From the NCBI GenBank assembly GCA_013298075.1, contig JAAFJG010000007.1, positions 1 to 64,000 on the forward strand: 64,000 nt of DNA, written 5' to 3'. Below are positions 33,708 to 42,296 of the stretch, piece by piece (positions within the stretch are counted from its first letter, which is position 1; every line of letters begins with the position of its first letter). Source of the DNA: Cytophagales bacterium (lineage in GTDB: Bacteria; Bacteroidota; Bacteroidia; Cytophagales; Microscillaceae). The notes under the pieces are model-generated. The model was given only the letters and a program-made list of their open reading frames with translations, had not been told where the DNA came from and made no database searches. The position numbers and the translations under genes were made by a program.

Positions 33708-35156
33708 TTACAACTCAAAACTATCCCCGCGTTTAGGAACAATCGTATTTTCAAAGCCTTCATTGATGAATGTTTTTTGTAACTCTAACATAGTATTATA
33801 TTCGCCATGCACCAAAAATAATTTTTTCAATTTTTTTGTATCTTGATAGTGAGCAAATTTAATCAAATCATCTAAATCTGCATGCCCGCTAAAAACATCA
33901 CTTCCTTTTACTTGTGCTTTTACGGTAATATCACTTTTTTTTCCTTTGATAACTTTTTTGCCATTCATTAATTCATAACCCAAAGTTCCTTCTGCGGCAA
34001 ATCCAATCATAAAAATAGTTGCTTTTGGATTTTCTAAATTCATTCTTACGTGATGCTCAACTCTCCCGCCCTGAATCATACCTGAGGAAGAAATCACAAT
34101 ACAAGATTCATTTATTTTCGCTACTTTTTTGCTATCTTTCATATCTTCTACATAAATTAAATTCTCAAAATCGAATAAATTTACGTGATTTTTTGAAAAT
34201 TCTTTTGCTTCTTCATTCAACCAAGACACATATCTTTGATAAACTTGTGTACTTTTAACCGCCAAAGGACTATCTGCATAAATTTTGATAGGCGGCAATT
34301 TGCCAGCAACTCTTAATTTATGTAACGTATAAAGCATCGCTTGTGTACGCCCCACACTAAACGCAGGAATGATTAATTTACCTTTTTCGACCACACACGC
34401 ATTGTGAATAATATCAAAAATTGCCTCTTCGGGAGTTCTTTCGTCTTTGTGTTGTCTATTGCCATAAGTCGATTCACAAATCAAATAATCTACTTCGGGA
34501 ACTACCGCAGGATCAACCAATAAAGGATAATTATGCCTTCCAATATCTCCTGAGAAACATATTTTTTTAACTTCTCCTTTTTCTTTTACTTCTAAAAGCA
34601 AATGCCCAGCCCCTAAAATATGCCCTGCAGATATAAAAGTCATATCGATATTTTCGTTTAGTCTTATTTTTTTATCGAGTAAAACTGTTGTAAAATAATC
34701 TAATGTTTCATTTACTTGCTTTTGCAAATACATACCTTCTATATCGGCTGCTCTTTTGATTTCAATTTCGGGAGATGTTTTTTTATCTTTTCGGTTTCTT
34801 TTTTTACGTCCTTCGGCGTTTATTCTTTTTAATCTGCTTTGGTTTAAAGAAGCGGCATCTTCTAATAAAAGTTTTGTAAGTGCAAAAGTTGGTTCGGTAC
34901 AAATAATTTTACCCTCAAATCCTTCACGAATTAAATTAGGTAAATAACCCGTATGGTCAATGTGTGCGTGTGTTACAATCACCGCACTAAGCATAGAAGG
35001 CTCAAAAGGAAAAATACCGAAGTAGTCTTCTGGATTGTAGTCTTTGCGTTCCATATCTGTTCCACAATCAATCAGAAGCCTAATATCATCTTCCAATTCG
35101 AGTAAATACATACTACCACTCACTTGACGCGAAGCACCCCAAAATGTTAATTTCAT
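33708..35156 (-). CDS. Metallo-beta-lactamase fold ribonuclease, beta-CASP type
   Basis: Predicted RNA-processing nuclease of the CPSF73/YSH1-like group, 482 residues from the start at 35156 (MKLTFWGASRQVSGS). The zinc ligands are in THAHIDHTG, SAGHILGAGH and FSGDIGRHN. The beta-CASP cap follows with CESTYGNRQH, SVGRTQAMLY and SSGMIQGGR, and a C-terminal RNA-specificity (RMMBL) region has DVFSGHADLDDL and KLFLVHGE. This set separates it from RNase J. Target RNAs are unknown. A promoter box TACCTTTG at 35186-35193 rules out the start at 35198. Confidence 0.92.
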   Translation of the reverse strand: MKLTFWGASRQVSGSMYLLELEDDIRLLIDCGTDMERKDYNPEDYFGIFPFEPSMLSAVIVTHAHIDHTGYLPNLIREGFEGKIICTEPTFALTKLLLEDAASLNQSRLKRINAEGRKKRNRKDKKTSPEIEIKRAADIEGMYLQKQVNETLDYFTTVLLDKKIRLNENIDMTFISAGHILGAGHLLLEVKEKGEVKKICFSGDIGRHNYPLLVDPAVVPEVDYLICESTYGNRQHKDERTPEEAIFDIIHNACVVEKGKLIIPAFSVGRTQAMLYTLHKLRVAGKLPPIKIYADSPLAVKSTQVYQRYVSWLNEEAKEFSKNHVNLFDFENLIYVEDMKDSKKVAKINESCIVISSSGMIQGGRVEHHVRMNLENPKATIFMIGFAAEGTLGYELMNGKKVIKGKKSDITVKAQVKGSDVFSGHADLDDLIKFAHYQDTKKLKKLFLVHGEYNTMLELQKTFINEGFENTIVPKRGDSFEL

Positions 35157-35185
35157 ATCAAAATAAAAAATAATTACAATATATG

Positions 35186-35193
35186 CAAAGGTA
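35186..35193 (-). promoter_or_regulatory. TAnnTTTG promoter box for the beta-CASP gene
   Basis: TACCTTTG on the minus strand, 29 nt before the start codon at 35156. No well-placed -33 element is visible. Confidence 0.5.
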
Positions 35194-35327
35194 AGCATTT
35201 TTTTTGAAAAATAACTAATATTTTTGCTAACAATTTTTATTTTTTTATCGACTATAATTTTTTAACAAATTATTATAGAGAATATTATTTATATTTATTC
35301 TAAATTACAAAAAAATATTCCGTTTTT

Positions 35328-35359
35328 TTTGGTAATACCAAATTATAGTCTGACCTTTG
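35328..35359 (+). promoter_or_regulatory. Promoter with overlapping operator-like palindrome
   Basis: Perfect 15-bp palindrome TTTGGTAATACCAAA (35328-35342). Its first four bases form a TTTG -33 element 20 nt upstream of GACCTTTG (35352-35359, one base off TAnnTTTG). The 72-residue gene starts 33 nt downstream. A repressor binding the palindrome would block the promoter; no candidate regulator is adjacent. Confidence 0.45.
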
Positions 35360-35392
35360 TGCCATAGTTTAATTTTTTAAATATTTACTGAA

Positions 35393-35611
35393 ATGTTACT
35401 TATAAATATTCACAACAACACCTACTCACTGACAAGTGCATTTACTCAACCTAACATTGAGGCGTGTGCGGCTATGTTATGGTTAGATGTAACACGTGAT
35501 AAAAAATCAGTATTAAAAGGAAATAAACAGGGCGATGAAGTGCCAATCCATTTGAATTTAAAAACAATAAATTTAAAAACAATAAACATTAAAAGTTTAT
35601 TACATTGGTAA
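35393..35611 (+). CDS. Hypothetical protein, 72 residues
   Basis: Possible small soluble protein with no recognised family. The central part EACAAMLWLDVTRDKKSVLKG could form one helix and one strand. The end contains the near-repeat NLKTI-NLKTI-NIK, mirrored in the DNA as AATTTAAAAACAATAA repeats, so the C-terminus may be expanding by slippage. Support for a real gene comes from the promoter at 35328-35359 and the strong terminator at 35645-35692. Confidence 0.5.
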   Translation: MLLINIHNNTYSLTSAFTQPNIEACAAMLWLDVTRDKKSVLKGNKQGDEVPIHLNLKTINLKTINIKSLLHW

Positions 35612-35644
35612 CAACTTCTTTTTTTTATATGTATAGTAATATGC

Positions 35645-35692
35645 AAAAAAATAGCCCCAAACTTTAAATAATAAGTTTAGGGCTATTTTTTT
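35645..35692. terminator. Strong rho-independent terminator
   Basis: AAAAATAGCCCCAAACTT ... AAGTTTAGGGCTATTTTT stem of about 17 bp with a T-run, symmetrical enough to work on both strands. Confidence 0.85.
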
Positions 35693-35803
35693 GTTGGGTT
35701 CTTAACCTTTTTAAACGTAATCAATGATACAACACACAATTCCGTAAAAAAAACAATCAAAAATAAAACTTGTTTTTTTTGCAAAAAATTTTAATTTAAA
35801 ACT

Positions 35804-36196
35804 ATGTTAAGCTTTTTTAGCACAACACCGAAACAAAAAAAACAAATCGTAACAGCCGTAAAATTGACCGCAATTTGCTTGCACGCAGATTGGTGCGAAA
35901 ACAGTAGAGCGTTAATGAAATATTATGAAAACTTGAAAAATAAATTTGATGGACAAGACATCTTATTTGTTACGTTAGATTTCACAAACCGAACCACAAG
36001 GCATCAAGCTTCGTTATTGGCAACGGCTTTGAACGTCCATGAACAAGTAGTAGAATATGATGAAACAGGCATAATATTGTTGGTAACGCAAATACAAACA
36101 CGTAAAGCCACTATCAGAAAAACAAGTGGCATATTAGAAAGAACTATGACTTTTGACGAAATGGCAAGTGTAGTTAAAAATTTGTTGAACGACTAA
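35804..36196 (+). CDS. Thioredoxin-fold protein with single active-site cysteine
   Basis: Cytoplasmic protein of 130 residues without signal peptide. The thioredoxin-like core shows LTAICLHADWCENSRALM at about residues 22-39, where the usual CxxC reads CENS, so only the first cysteine remains. The downstream DILFVTLDFT strand and a glycine at GIILLV fit a thioredoxin fold; the cis-proline site is not clear. A monothiol form could act in glutathionylation-like chemistry or only bind partners. It is flanked by terminators on both sides. Confidence 0.65.
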   Translation: MLSFFSTTPKQKKQIVTAVKLTAICLHADWCENSRALMKYYENLKNKFDGQDILFVTLDFTNRTTRHQASLLATALNVHEQVVEYDETGIILLVTQIQTRKATIRKTSGILERTMTFDEMASVVKNLLND

Positions 36197-36243
36197 AAAC
36201 TAAATCATAATGGTAAAAAATTTAATTTGTTTTTTTAGATGAA

Positions 36244-36280
36244 AACTTCCCAAAAATTAAAAATAATGGGAAGTTTTTTT
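36244..36280 (+). terminator. Rho-independent terminator
   Basis: AAACTTCCCAAAAATT ... AATGGGAAGTTTTTTT, 48 nt after the thioredoxin-fold gene. Confidence 0.8.
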
Positions 36281-36400
36281 GTTTTTAATTTTGAGTATTT
36301 TTTGAAGTTAGATTGGTTAATTTTATTTACTTTCTTTCCTGATAAAATTTTTTAGTATAATTTTTTGTATGATAATAAATAAAGTAACAGAGATTTTATT

Positions 36401-36500
36401 TATAATTTTATGCCAATTAGTCCACTTTATTTGTTAAAAATTGTAATTATTTTGGTACAAAACAATTTTTCATGGTTTTAATGAGAGTAACAATTTTTTA
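36401..36500 (+). repeat. Interspersed repeat, family F copy 1
   Basis: About 95-100 bp: ATAATTTTATGCCAATTAGT, CTTTATTTGTTAAAAATTGT, ATTATTTTGGTACAAAACAA, TTTTAATGAGAGTAAC. Other copies lie at 39488-39590 (inverted) and 45836-45936. No open frame and no terminal inverted repeat. The rest of the gap (36501-36816) shows only AT-rich sequence with one TATTTTTG box at 36710-36717. Confidence 0.7.
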
Positions 36501-36816
36501 GTTGGGTAGAGTAGCGTTTTTATCAAAACATTTCGTAATTTTTGGTAAAATATTATAAAATTAAACCTTTTCTCAAAATAAAAAAATATTAAAAATCAAG
36601 GTATTACAAAAGATTATATAAAAGTATTTTTTGTCTTTTTTATCGATTTTTTATCAAAAAATATAAATACTAATATTTTAAAATAAAATATTTTTAAAAT
36701 TTTTGGATATATTTTTGCAAAAACAAAAAAAAGCTTACATCTTTGTACTTTATATAAAATAAATACATTTTCACACAAAAATATCTATACTTATTTTTTT
36801 CTTACATATATAAAAT

Positions 36817-38265
36817 ATGGCAAAACTTAAAAATATTATCCGACAATTAGCACAGGAAGATTTTGAGAATATCTATCAAGATTTAGCAAAAAACAATGCT
36901 GAAAAATCTGCTTTCTTACTCAAATATATTTATCAAGAGCAACTTTCTGATAGCAAAATCATGAAAGAATTGAACGTCAATACAAATGCTTATTACACAT
37001 TACGCTCTCGATTAAATCAAAAAATTGAAGAATATTTATTGCAACAAATCGAAAGCCCACGCACAGATGTATTGCGTAAAGTAGCCAATATCAACGAAAT
37101 TATTTTTACTAAAAAAAGAACGATTGCGATTGCAACGCTCAAAAAATTAGAAAAAGAATTGTTAGATTATGACCTTTCTAACGAATTGATGCTGGTTTAT
37201 AAGACTTTAAAGAAACTTCATATCCACACGCCTGAATATTTTGAATATTCACAATTTTATAATCAACACGTGGCTTATACGTTAGATGTAGATAAAATTG
37301 AATTTTATATGGCAGAATATTTTAAAAAATATGGGGCATATAGTTTCACTTTTGAGGAATCTGAAAAATTAGAATTGGTTTTATTGAATAAAGAAATTAT
37401 TACTATTTGTAAAAAATATCCAACTTCACGCCGTTTGTATGTGTATCAAAGTTGCGTCAATATTTTTCATCGTTTGTTTGTAGAAGCAGAAGACGAAATG
37501 ATAGACGATGGTATCGAACCTATCGAAGATATTTTGACCTCTGTAGAGCAAACTTTTTCGCAGTACGGTATGGATAGTATTTATTTTCATTTAGGTATTG
37601 TGTTCCAATATTTAAGATTAGAGTATTACAATCATTATAAATTATATCGCAAAGCCGAGAAATTTTTTGATGAAGTTAATGATTCGTCTGCGTCATTACT
37701 TTCTTCTTATAGTATGTTTACTTATCCTGCTCGTTTTTTATTTACAAAATTAGAAAGACACACAAGAGCGGGTACTTTGGACACGATGTATGAAGAAAAT
37801 CACGGTTTGTTTATTGATTTTGAGGCAGATATTGAAAATACGCCACAATATGTCAGTTATATTTGTTATAGAGCCATTTGCCAATTTTATGCGGGCAAAA
37901 ATGATGAGGCTGTGCGTTGGTTGAATAGACTTTTGAATGATGTAAGCCTTAAAAAATTCCCTTATGTGAGTTTAGAAATTAAATTATTTTTGGGAATTTT
38001 ATATGTTTTGGTCAAAGATGAAGAACTTTTATCACAACTTTTGACAAGTTTACAAAGACAAGTCAGAATTTTAAGCAAAGAAACTTGCATTCATGCTGTT
38101 TTGATTACAAAATTATTAAAATTAGCTACTCAACCCAACAAACTCGAAAGAGAAACACGTATTGGTTATTTATTTGAAAAAATAAAAAAGACGTTGCCAA
38201 CCAATGTTTTTTGCATCACAAAATACTTAAAATTTGATGAAGAATTATTGAAAAAAGTATTGTAA
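36817..38265 (+). CDS. Conserved helical-repeat protein, function unknown
   Basis: Soluble, almost entirely helical protein of 482 residues; I do not recognise a named family. The first 75 residues (LLKYIYQEQLSDSKIMKELN, then NTNAYYTLRSRLNQKIEEYL) look like a helix-turn-helix of the kind seen in sigma-factor region 4. The rest resembles degenerate TPR-like helix pairs (CYRAICQFYAGKNDEAVRWL near residue 350). A regulatory or scaffold role is possible but unproven. It has its own terminator and is followed 67 nt later by the LptF/G permease gene. Confidence 0.7.
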   Translation: MAKLKNIIRQLAQEDFENIYQDLAKNNAEKSAFLLKYIYQEQLSDSKIMKELNVNTNAYYTLRSRLNQKIEEYLLQQIESPRTDVLRKVANINEIIFTKKRTIAIATLKKLEKELLDYDLSNELMLVYKTLKKLHIHTPEYFEYSQFYNQHVAYTLDVDKIEFYMAEYFKKYGAYSFTFEESEKLELVLLNKEIITICKKYPTSRRLYVYQSCVNIFHRLFVEAEDEMIDDGIEPIEDILTSVEQTFSQYGMDSIYFHLGIVFQYLRLEYYNHYKLYRKAEKFFDEVNDSSASLLSSYSMFTYPARFLFTKLERHTRAGTLDTMYEENHGLFIDFEADIENTPQYVSYICYRAICQFYAGKNDEAVRWLNRLLNDVSLKKFPYVSLEIKLFLGILYVLVKDEELLSQLLTSLQRQVRILSKETCIHAVLITKLLKLATQPNKLERETRIGYLFEKIKKTLPTNVFCITKYLKFDEELLKKVL

Positions 38266-38287
38266 TTGCACTAATTTTATTCCCATC

Positions 38288-38320
38288 AATCCGCAAAATT
38301 TATCTCAATTTTGCGGATTT
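38288..38320 (+). terminator. Rho-independent terminator
   Basis: AATCCGCAAAATT-TATCTC-AATTTTGCGGATT followed by TTAT. It lies only 13 nt before the LptF/G start, so that gene either needs read-through or a promoter within this region. Confidence 0.8.
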
Positions 38321-38332
38321 TATACAAAAAAA

Positions 38333-39409
38333 ATGAAAATTTTAGATTGGTATATTCTGAAAAAATTTCTCTCTACTTATATTTTTATTATTTTAGTTTT
38401 TTCTGGTATCTTGATTGTGATTGATTTAGCAGAAAAAATTGAAAATTTTAGAAAGCCTGATTTAACGGCTTGGCGTATTTTTTCTGAATATTATATTTAT
38501 TTAATTCCACATTTTACAAGTCAATTAAGTCCTCTTATTATTTTTATTACGGCGGTTTTTGTAACTTCTCGATTGGCTTCTCACACCGAAATTGTGGCTA
38601 TTTTGAGTTCGGGAACGAGTTTTTTTAGAATTTTAAGACCTTATTTTATTGGCTCATCTGTGATTGGATTGATGATTTTTTATTTGTATGGATATTTGGT
38701 GCCACATACCAACAAAAAAAGACACGATTTTGAAAATAAATATGTGCGTGATAAATTTATTTTTAAAGATATAAATATTCATCGACAATTAGCCCCCAAT
38801 ATTTTTGCTTATATTCATTCTTATGATAATCCAACGCAAACAGGTTATCGTTTTACTTTGGAAGAAATAAAAGGCAAAGATTTAGTTGCCAAAATAGAAG
38901 CACCAAGAATTATTTGGAATCAAAAAAAACAAAAGTGGTCAATGGAAAGCTATAGATTAAGAACTATCAAAAATGGAGAAGAAAAAATGACTTTTGGCAC
39001 TGCCTTAGATACTACTTTGGCAATGACTCCCAAAGATTTTGAATCAAAACATTTACAAAATGAGCAATTAACGATTACAGAATTATCAGAAATGATAGTA
39101 GAAATGAAAGCAAGGGGAGAAGCAAATATAGAAAATTTGATTATTGAAAAATATTTGAGATATGCGTATCCTTTTTCTATTATCATTTTGACGGTGATTG
39201 GAGTGATTATCTCTGCGCGTAAAGTGCGTGGCGGGACAGGAAAACAGATTGCAATTGGCTTTGCTTTGGCAATTTTATACGTTTTTTTGATAATTGTATT
39301 TAAGAATTTTGCTCAAAAAGAAGGTTTCCCACCTATTTTAGCGGTTTGGTTGCCTAATATTATTTTTGGAATGATTGGATTTTATTTGTATTTTAAATTA
39401 CCAAAGTAA
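38333..39409 (+). CDS. LptF/LptG family lipopolysaccharide export permease
   Basis: Inner-membrane permease subunit of the LPS transport bridge, YjgP/YjgQ family, 358 residues. It begins MKILDWYILKKFLSTYIFI with the first membrane segment at about 12-30, two more near 55-80 and 100-120 (FFRILRPYFIGSS lies between), a periplasmic beta-jellyroll of about 140 residues, and three C-terminal membrane segments (about 275-355) with GGTGKQIAIGFALAILY. Whether it corresponds to LptF or LptG cannot be told. Other lpt genes are not adjacent, apart from lptE at 16609 far upstream. Confidence 0.92.
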   Translation: MKILDWYILKKFLSTYIFIILVFSGILIVIDLAEKIENFRKPDLTAWRIFSEYYIYLIPHFTSQLSPLIIFITAVFVTSRLASHTEIVAILSSGTSFFRILRPYFIGSSVIGLMIFYLYGYLVPHTNKKRHDFENKYVRDKFIFKDINIHRQLAPNIFAYIHSYDNPTQTGYRFTLEEIKGKDLVAKIEAPRIIWNQKKQKWSMESYRLRTIKNGEEKMTFGTALDTTLAMTPKDFESKHLQNEQLTITELSEMIVEMKARGEANIENLIIEKYLRYAYPFSIIILTVIGVIISARKVRGGTGKQIAIGFALAILYVFLIIVFKNFAQKEGFPPILAVWLPNIIFGMIGFYLYFKLPK

Positions 39410-39487
39410 ATATAAAACAAAAAAATAATTACAAATATTATCGATAATATTTGTAATTATTATAAAAAAATACTATATTTGTTAAAA

Positions 39488-39590
39488 AAATTAGATACTC
39501 TCATTAAAAGTGTGGAAAAATTATTTTGTACTAAAATAATCATAAATTTTTAACAAATAAAGTCTATTTATTTATATAAATTTACAACTA
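39488..39590 (-). repeat. Interspersed repeat, family F copy 2
   Basis: Inverted copy of 36401-36500 (GATACTCTCATTAAAAGTGT, TTGTACTAAAATAATCATAA, TTTTTAACAAATAAAGTCTA). It stands 20 bp from a family A element. Confidence 0.7.
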
Positions 39591-39608
39591 AATATCCTAT
39601 TATTTGTT

Positions 39609-39774
39609 TAGAGAGCATATAAAAAATAAACTACCCAGTCAAAAAAACCTATTTTTAGCTCCCTCACCGCTATGGAGGGTTAGGGTGAGGCTTTTTGCTA
39701 AAATTATGCCCCGCCCTAGCACTCCCGAGGGTGAGGGAGTTTTTTGGGTATAATATTTTCTACTTAGTCCTTTA
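39609..39774. repeat. MITE-like element, family A copy 2
   Basis: 166-bp version of 2-307 in inverse orientation, bounded by TA on both sides. Its end CTTAGTCCTT matches the family B end, and the inner arms CTCCCTCACCGC and GGTGAGGGAGT are more G+C-rich than the surroundings. The interior differs from copy 1 (GGTGAGGCTTTTTGC). Confidence 0.7.
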
Positions 39775-39803
39775 ACACACAAAAAATTAACAAGTAACAA
39801 AAT

Positions 39804-42020
39804 CTATTTTACTTTTTTGACATAAGAAATTTCGACTTCTACTTTTTCAGTGCCATCAATGCCTAATTTTTGATACACAGAAGGAGAAACTTGCAAAATA
39901 ACATCTTCACCTACGCCTGTAGGATTTAATTTTGCTGCCACTTCTACCATTGTAATCTTACCATTTTGCATATTTTTTACCACCAAAGTAGTACCAGGTT
40001 CAATATCTCTATGCAAAGCCGCTTGATTTTTTGGACTTGGAATATCAGGAATCACTTGTGCATATCCTGTTTGCAAAATTGTGTTCAAATCAGTAGGCGT
40101 TATTACTTGATTATTGCCTCCAAAACTTGGATTGATAACTGTATTTTCATCTTTTTTAGGTAAATTATCTGCTACCACATTCCCACTACCACGTAATAAT
40201 GGAGTTTTGTTTTCATCATTGACTGCAAAAGCATCTTTTTCATCATTTTTTTCCTCTAAAGGTTTTTGTTTGATTTCATTATTGATAATTGGCACATCTT
40301 TTTTGACAACAGAAGTTTCCTTTTTAATTTCAGGTGCTTTTTCTGGGGTTTTTTCTACCACAGCCGTATAAATTTTCAATTTTTGTCCTGTTTTGATACC
40401 ATTATCTTTCAAATTATTCCATTTTAAAACATCTTCAGTCGAAACTTTGTATTTTTTAGTAATAGAATATAAACCTTGTCCTTTTTCAACTGTATGTTCA
40501 ATTAATTTAGATTTAGGATTTTTTTCATTAGGATTTTCACCTAATTTTTTAGGGTCTTCATTGGGTTTAATAATAGCCATTTCCCCCTTATTTTTTTCTA
40601 TTTGTTCTTCGATTACTTGTTTTCTTTTCAAATATTCGGCATCAGGTTTTGGTCCTGTTGGTTCATAAATAGTAAAAGTTTTACCCACTAAAGCAGGTTG
40701 TTCGTGTTGCAAATTATTCCAAATTTCAATTTGTCTTACTTTTACATGGTATTTATCGGCAATACTTTTCATTTTCTCACCTGCTGTTACCTTATGAGAA
40801 ACAAATTTTGGTTTATAAACTACAATTTGTTGTCCTACTTTTAGTTTATTATTATCCCATTCATAGTTATTCCAATACTTCAATTCAGTACGGCTTACAT
40901 TATAAATTTGTCTAATAGATTCGAAACTTTCATTTGATTTGATAGTATGATAAACGGGTTCTTCACCATTTGTTGGCAATTCTTTTTCTACCTTTTCCTC
41001 TACTTTTTTTGCTTCTTTTTTAGCAATTTCAGCAACATCTTTTTTGTTATTAGGAACTACTTTTTTAGATTTTTCCTTTGCATAATCTTCTGTGATTGGT
41101 TCATCTCCAAAAGGATTACCACCTATTTCCACAGGCGTTATAGGAGTAGAAACACCTTTGGTTTCTGTAGATTTTTTAGCGTTTTTATCTGCAGGTTTTT
41201 CTACTGATTTTTTTGGAGTTTCTTCAACCTCTTTGTCAGTTTTTTCAGTTTCTTTTTCTACTTTTTCGACTGGTTTTTTATTAGCATTGACAGGAATTAA
41301 AATACTTTTTCCTTCTGTAATTTTATCCTCGTGCAAATCTTCATTGATAGCTAAAATATCATCAGTTTTTATACCGTGTTCTTTTGCAATCGAAAATAAA
41401 GTTTCCCCTTTTTTGATGGTATATTCTTCAGGTTCTGCTTTTGGAGTTGCTTTTAAAGGAGTTTTTGGACGTTGAGCAATTACTTCTTTTTCCTTTTTAT
41501 CTTTATTTTTTGCCATCGTATTAACGCCTTTTGTTTCTGCTAATTTTCCTTCTTTTTTACGTTTCGAAGTACTTACGATGAGTTCTTGTCCTGGTCCGAT
41601 TTTATTATTTTCCAAATTGTTCAATTCTTTCAACTCATCAATGGTCATATCATATTTTTTAGCAATAGAAAACAATGTTTCAGTTGCTCCTGTTATGTGT
41701 GTTTGAGTAGTAGGTGCTTTTAAAACAGGCGTTTTTTTCTCCTCTACTTTTGCTACTTTTTCTATTTTTTCATCAGTAGGAATAAATAAAGTATTGTCTG
41801 TTTTTAATACAGCTACATTTGGATTAGCCGTTTGAATATCTTTTGGATTAGCCTTATATTCTTTGGCAATAGAGTAAAAAGTTTCACCTTTTTGAACTTT
41901 ATGAACGATATAATTTTTCCCATTTCGCACTTCAGTTTTTACTTTTTGTGCTTCTGCGATTTGGTTGCTCATCATTATTGCCATGAATGAAGCAAGGGCA
42001 GTTTTTAGTATTTTTTTCAT
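39804..42020 (-). CDS. Six-LysM secreted protein with double-psi-barrel-like C-terminus
   Basis: Exported peptidoglycan-binding protein of 738 residues. Signal peptide MKKILKTALASFMAIMMSN... ends near AEA (24). Six LysM motifs are visible at about 37-81, 108-149, 200-243, 357-402, 408-452 and 508-551, joined by long Lys/Glu/Pro-rich linkers. The last 75 residues (HRDIEPGTTLVVKNMQNGKI, VEVAAKLNPTGVGEDVILQV, YQKLGIDGTEKVEVEI) look like the RlpA-type double-psi beta-barrel, though the catalytic acid is not obvious. It could anchor or cut cell-wall glycan. A promoter box lies at 42160-42167. Confidence 0.85.
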   Translation of the reverse strand: MKKILKTALASFMAIMMSNQIAEAQKVKTEVRNGKNYIVHKVQKGETFYSIAKEYKANPKDIQTANPNVAVLKTDNTLFIPTDEKIEKVAKVEEKKTPVLKAPTTQTHITGATETLFSIAKKYDMTIDELKELNNLENNKIGPGQELIVSTSKRKKEGKLAETKGVNTMAKNKDKKEKEVIAQRPKTPLKATPKAEPEEYTIKKGETLFSIAKEHGIKTDDILAINEDLHEDKITEGKSILIPVNANKKPVEKVEKETEKTDKEVEETPKKSVEKPADKNAKKSTETKGVSTPITPVEIGGNPFGDEPITEDYAKEKSKKVVPNNKKDVAEIAKKEAKKVEEKVEKELPTNGEEPVYHTIKSNESFESIRQIYNVSRTELKYWNNYEWDNNKLKVGQQIVVYKPKFVSHKVTAGEKMKSIADKYHVKVRQIEIWNNLQHEQPALVGKTFTIYEPTGPKPDAEYLKRKQVIEEQIEKNKGEMAIIKPNEDPKKLGENPNEKNPKSKLIEHTVEKGQGLYSITKKYKVSTEDVLKWNNLKDNGIKTGQKLKIYTAVVEKTPEKAPEIKKETSVVKKDVPIINNEIKQKPLEEKNDEKDAFAVNDENKTPLLRGSGNVVADNLPKKDENTVINPSFGGNNQVITPTDLNTILQTGYAQVIPDIPSPKNQAALHRDIEPGTTLVVKNMQNGKITMVEVAAKLNPTGVGEDVILQVSPSVYQKLGIDGTEKVEVEISYVKKVK

Positions 42021-42159
42021 AATATTTTAATTTGATGAATCAAAAAAATGTTCTGTAGTATATGATTTAAACAATATTTAGTTTTTATATTTGATAAGAA
42101 AGTAAAATATTATTTGTCATTTTTATTATTTTGCGAATGTTATAATTTATTTATGTGTG

Positions 42160-42167
42160 CAAAGGTA
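42160..42167 (-). promoter_or_regulatory. TAnnTTTG promoter box for the LysM gene
   Basis: TACCTTTG on the minus strand, about 140 nt before the start, giving a long AT-rich leader. Confidence 0.45.
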
Positions 42168-42296
42168 AATATAATTTTTCAAAAAAACAACAATTTTTTC
42201 GAAAAACTTTACAATATTATACTCAAAAATTTTACCAATGTTACAAAAAACGAGTTTTATTTTTTTAACATTTCAAATCATTTACAAGATATTAGA

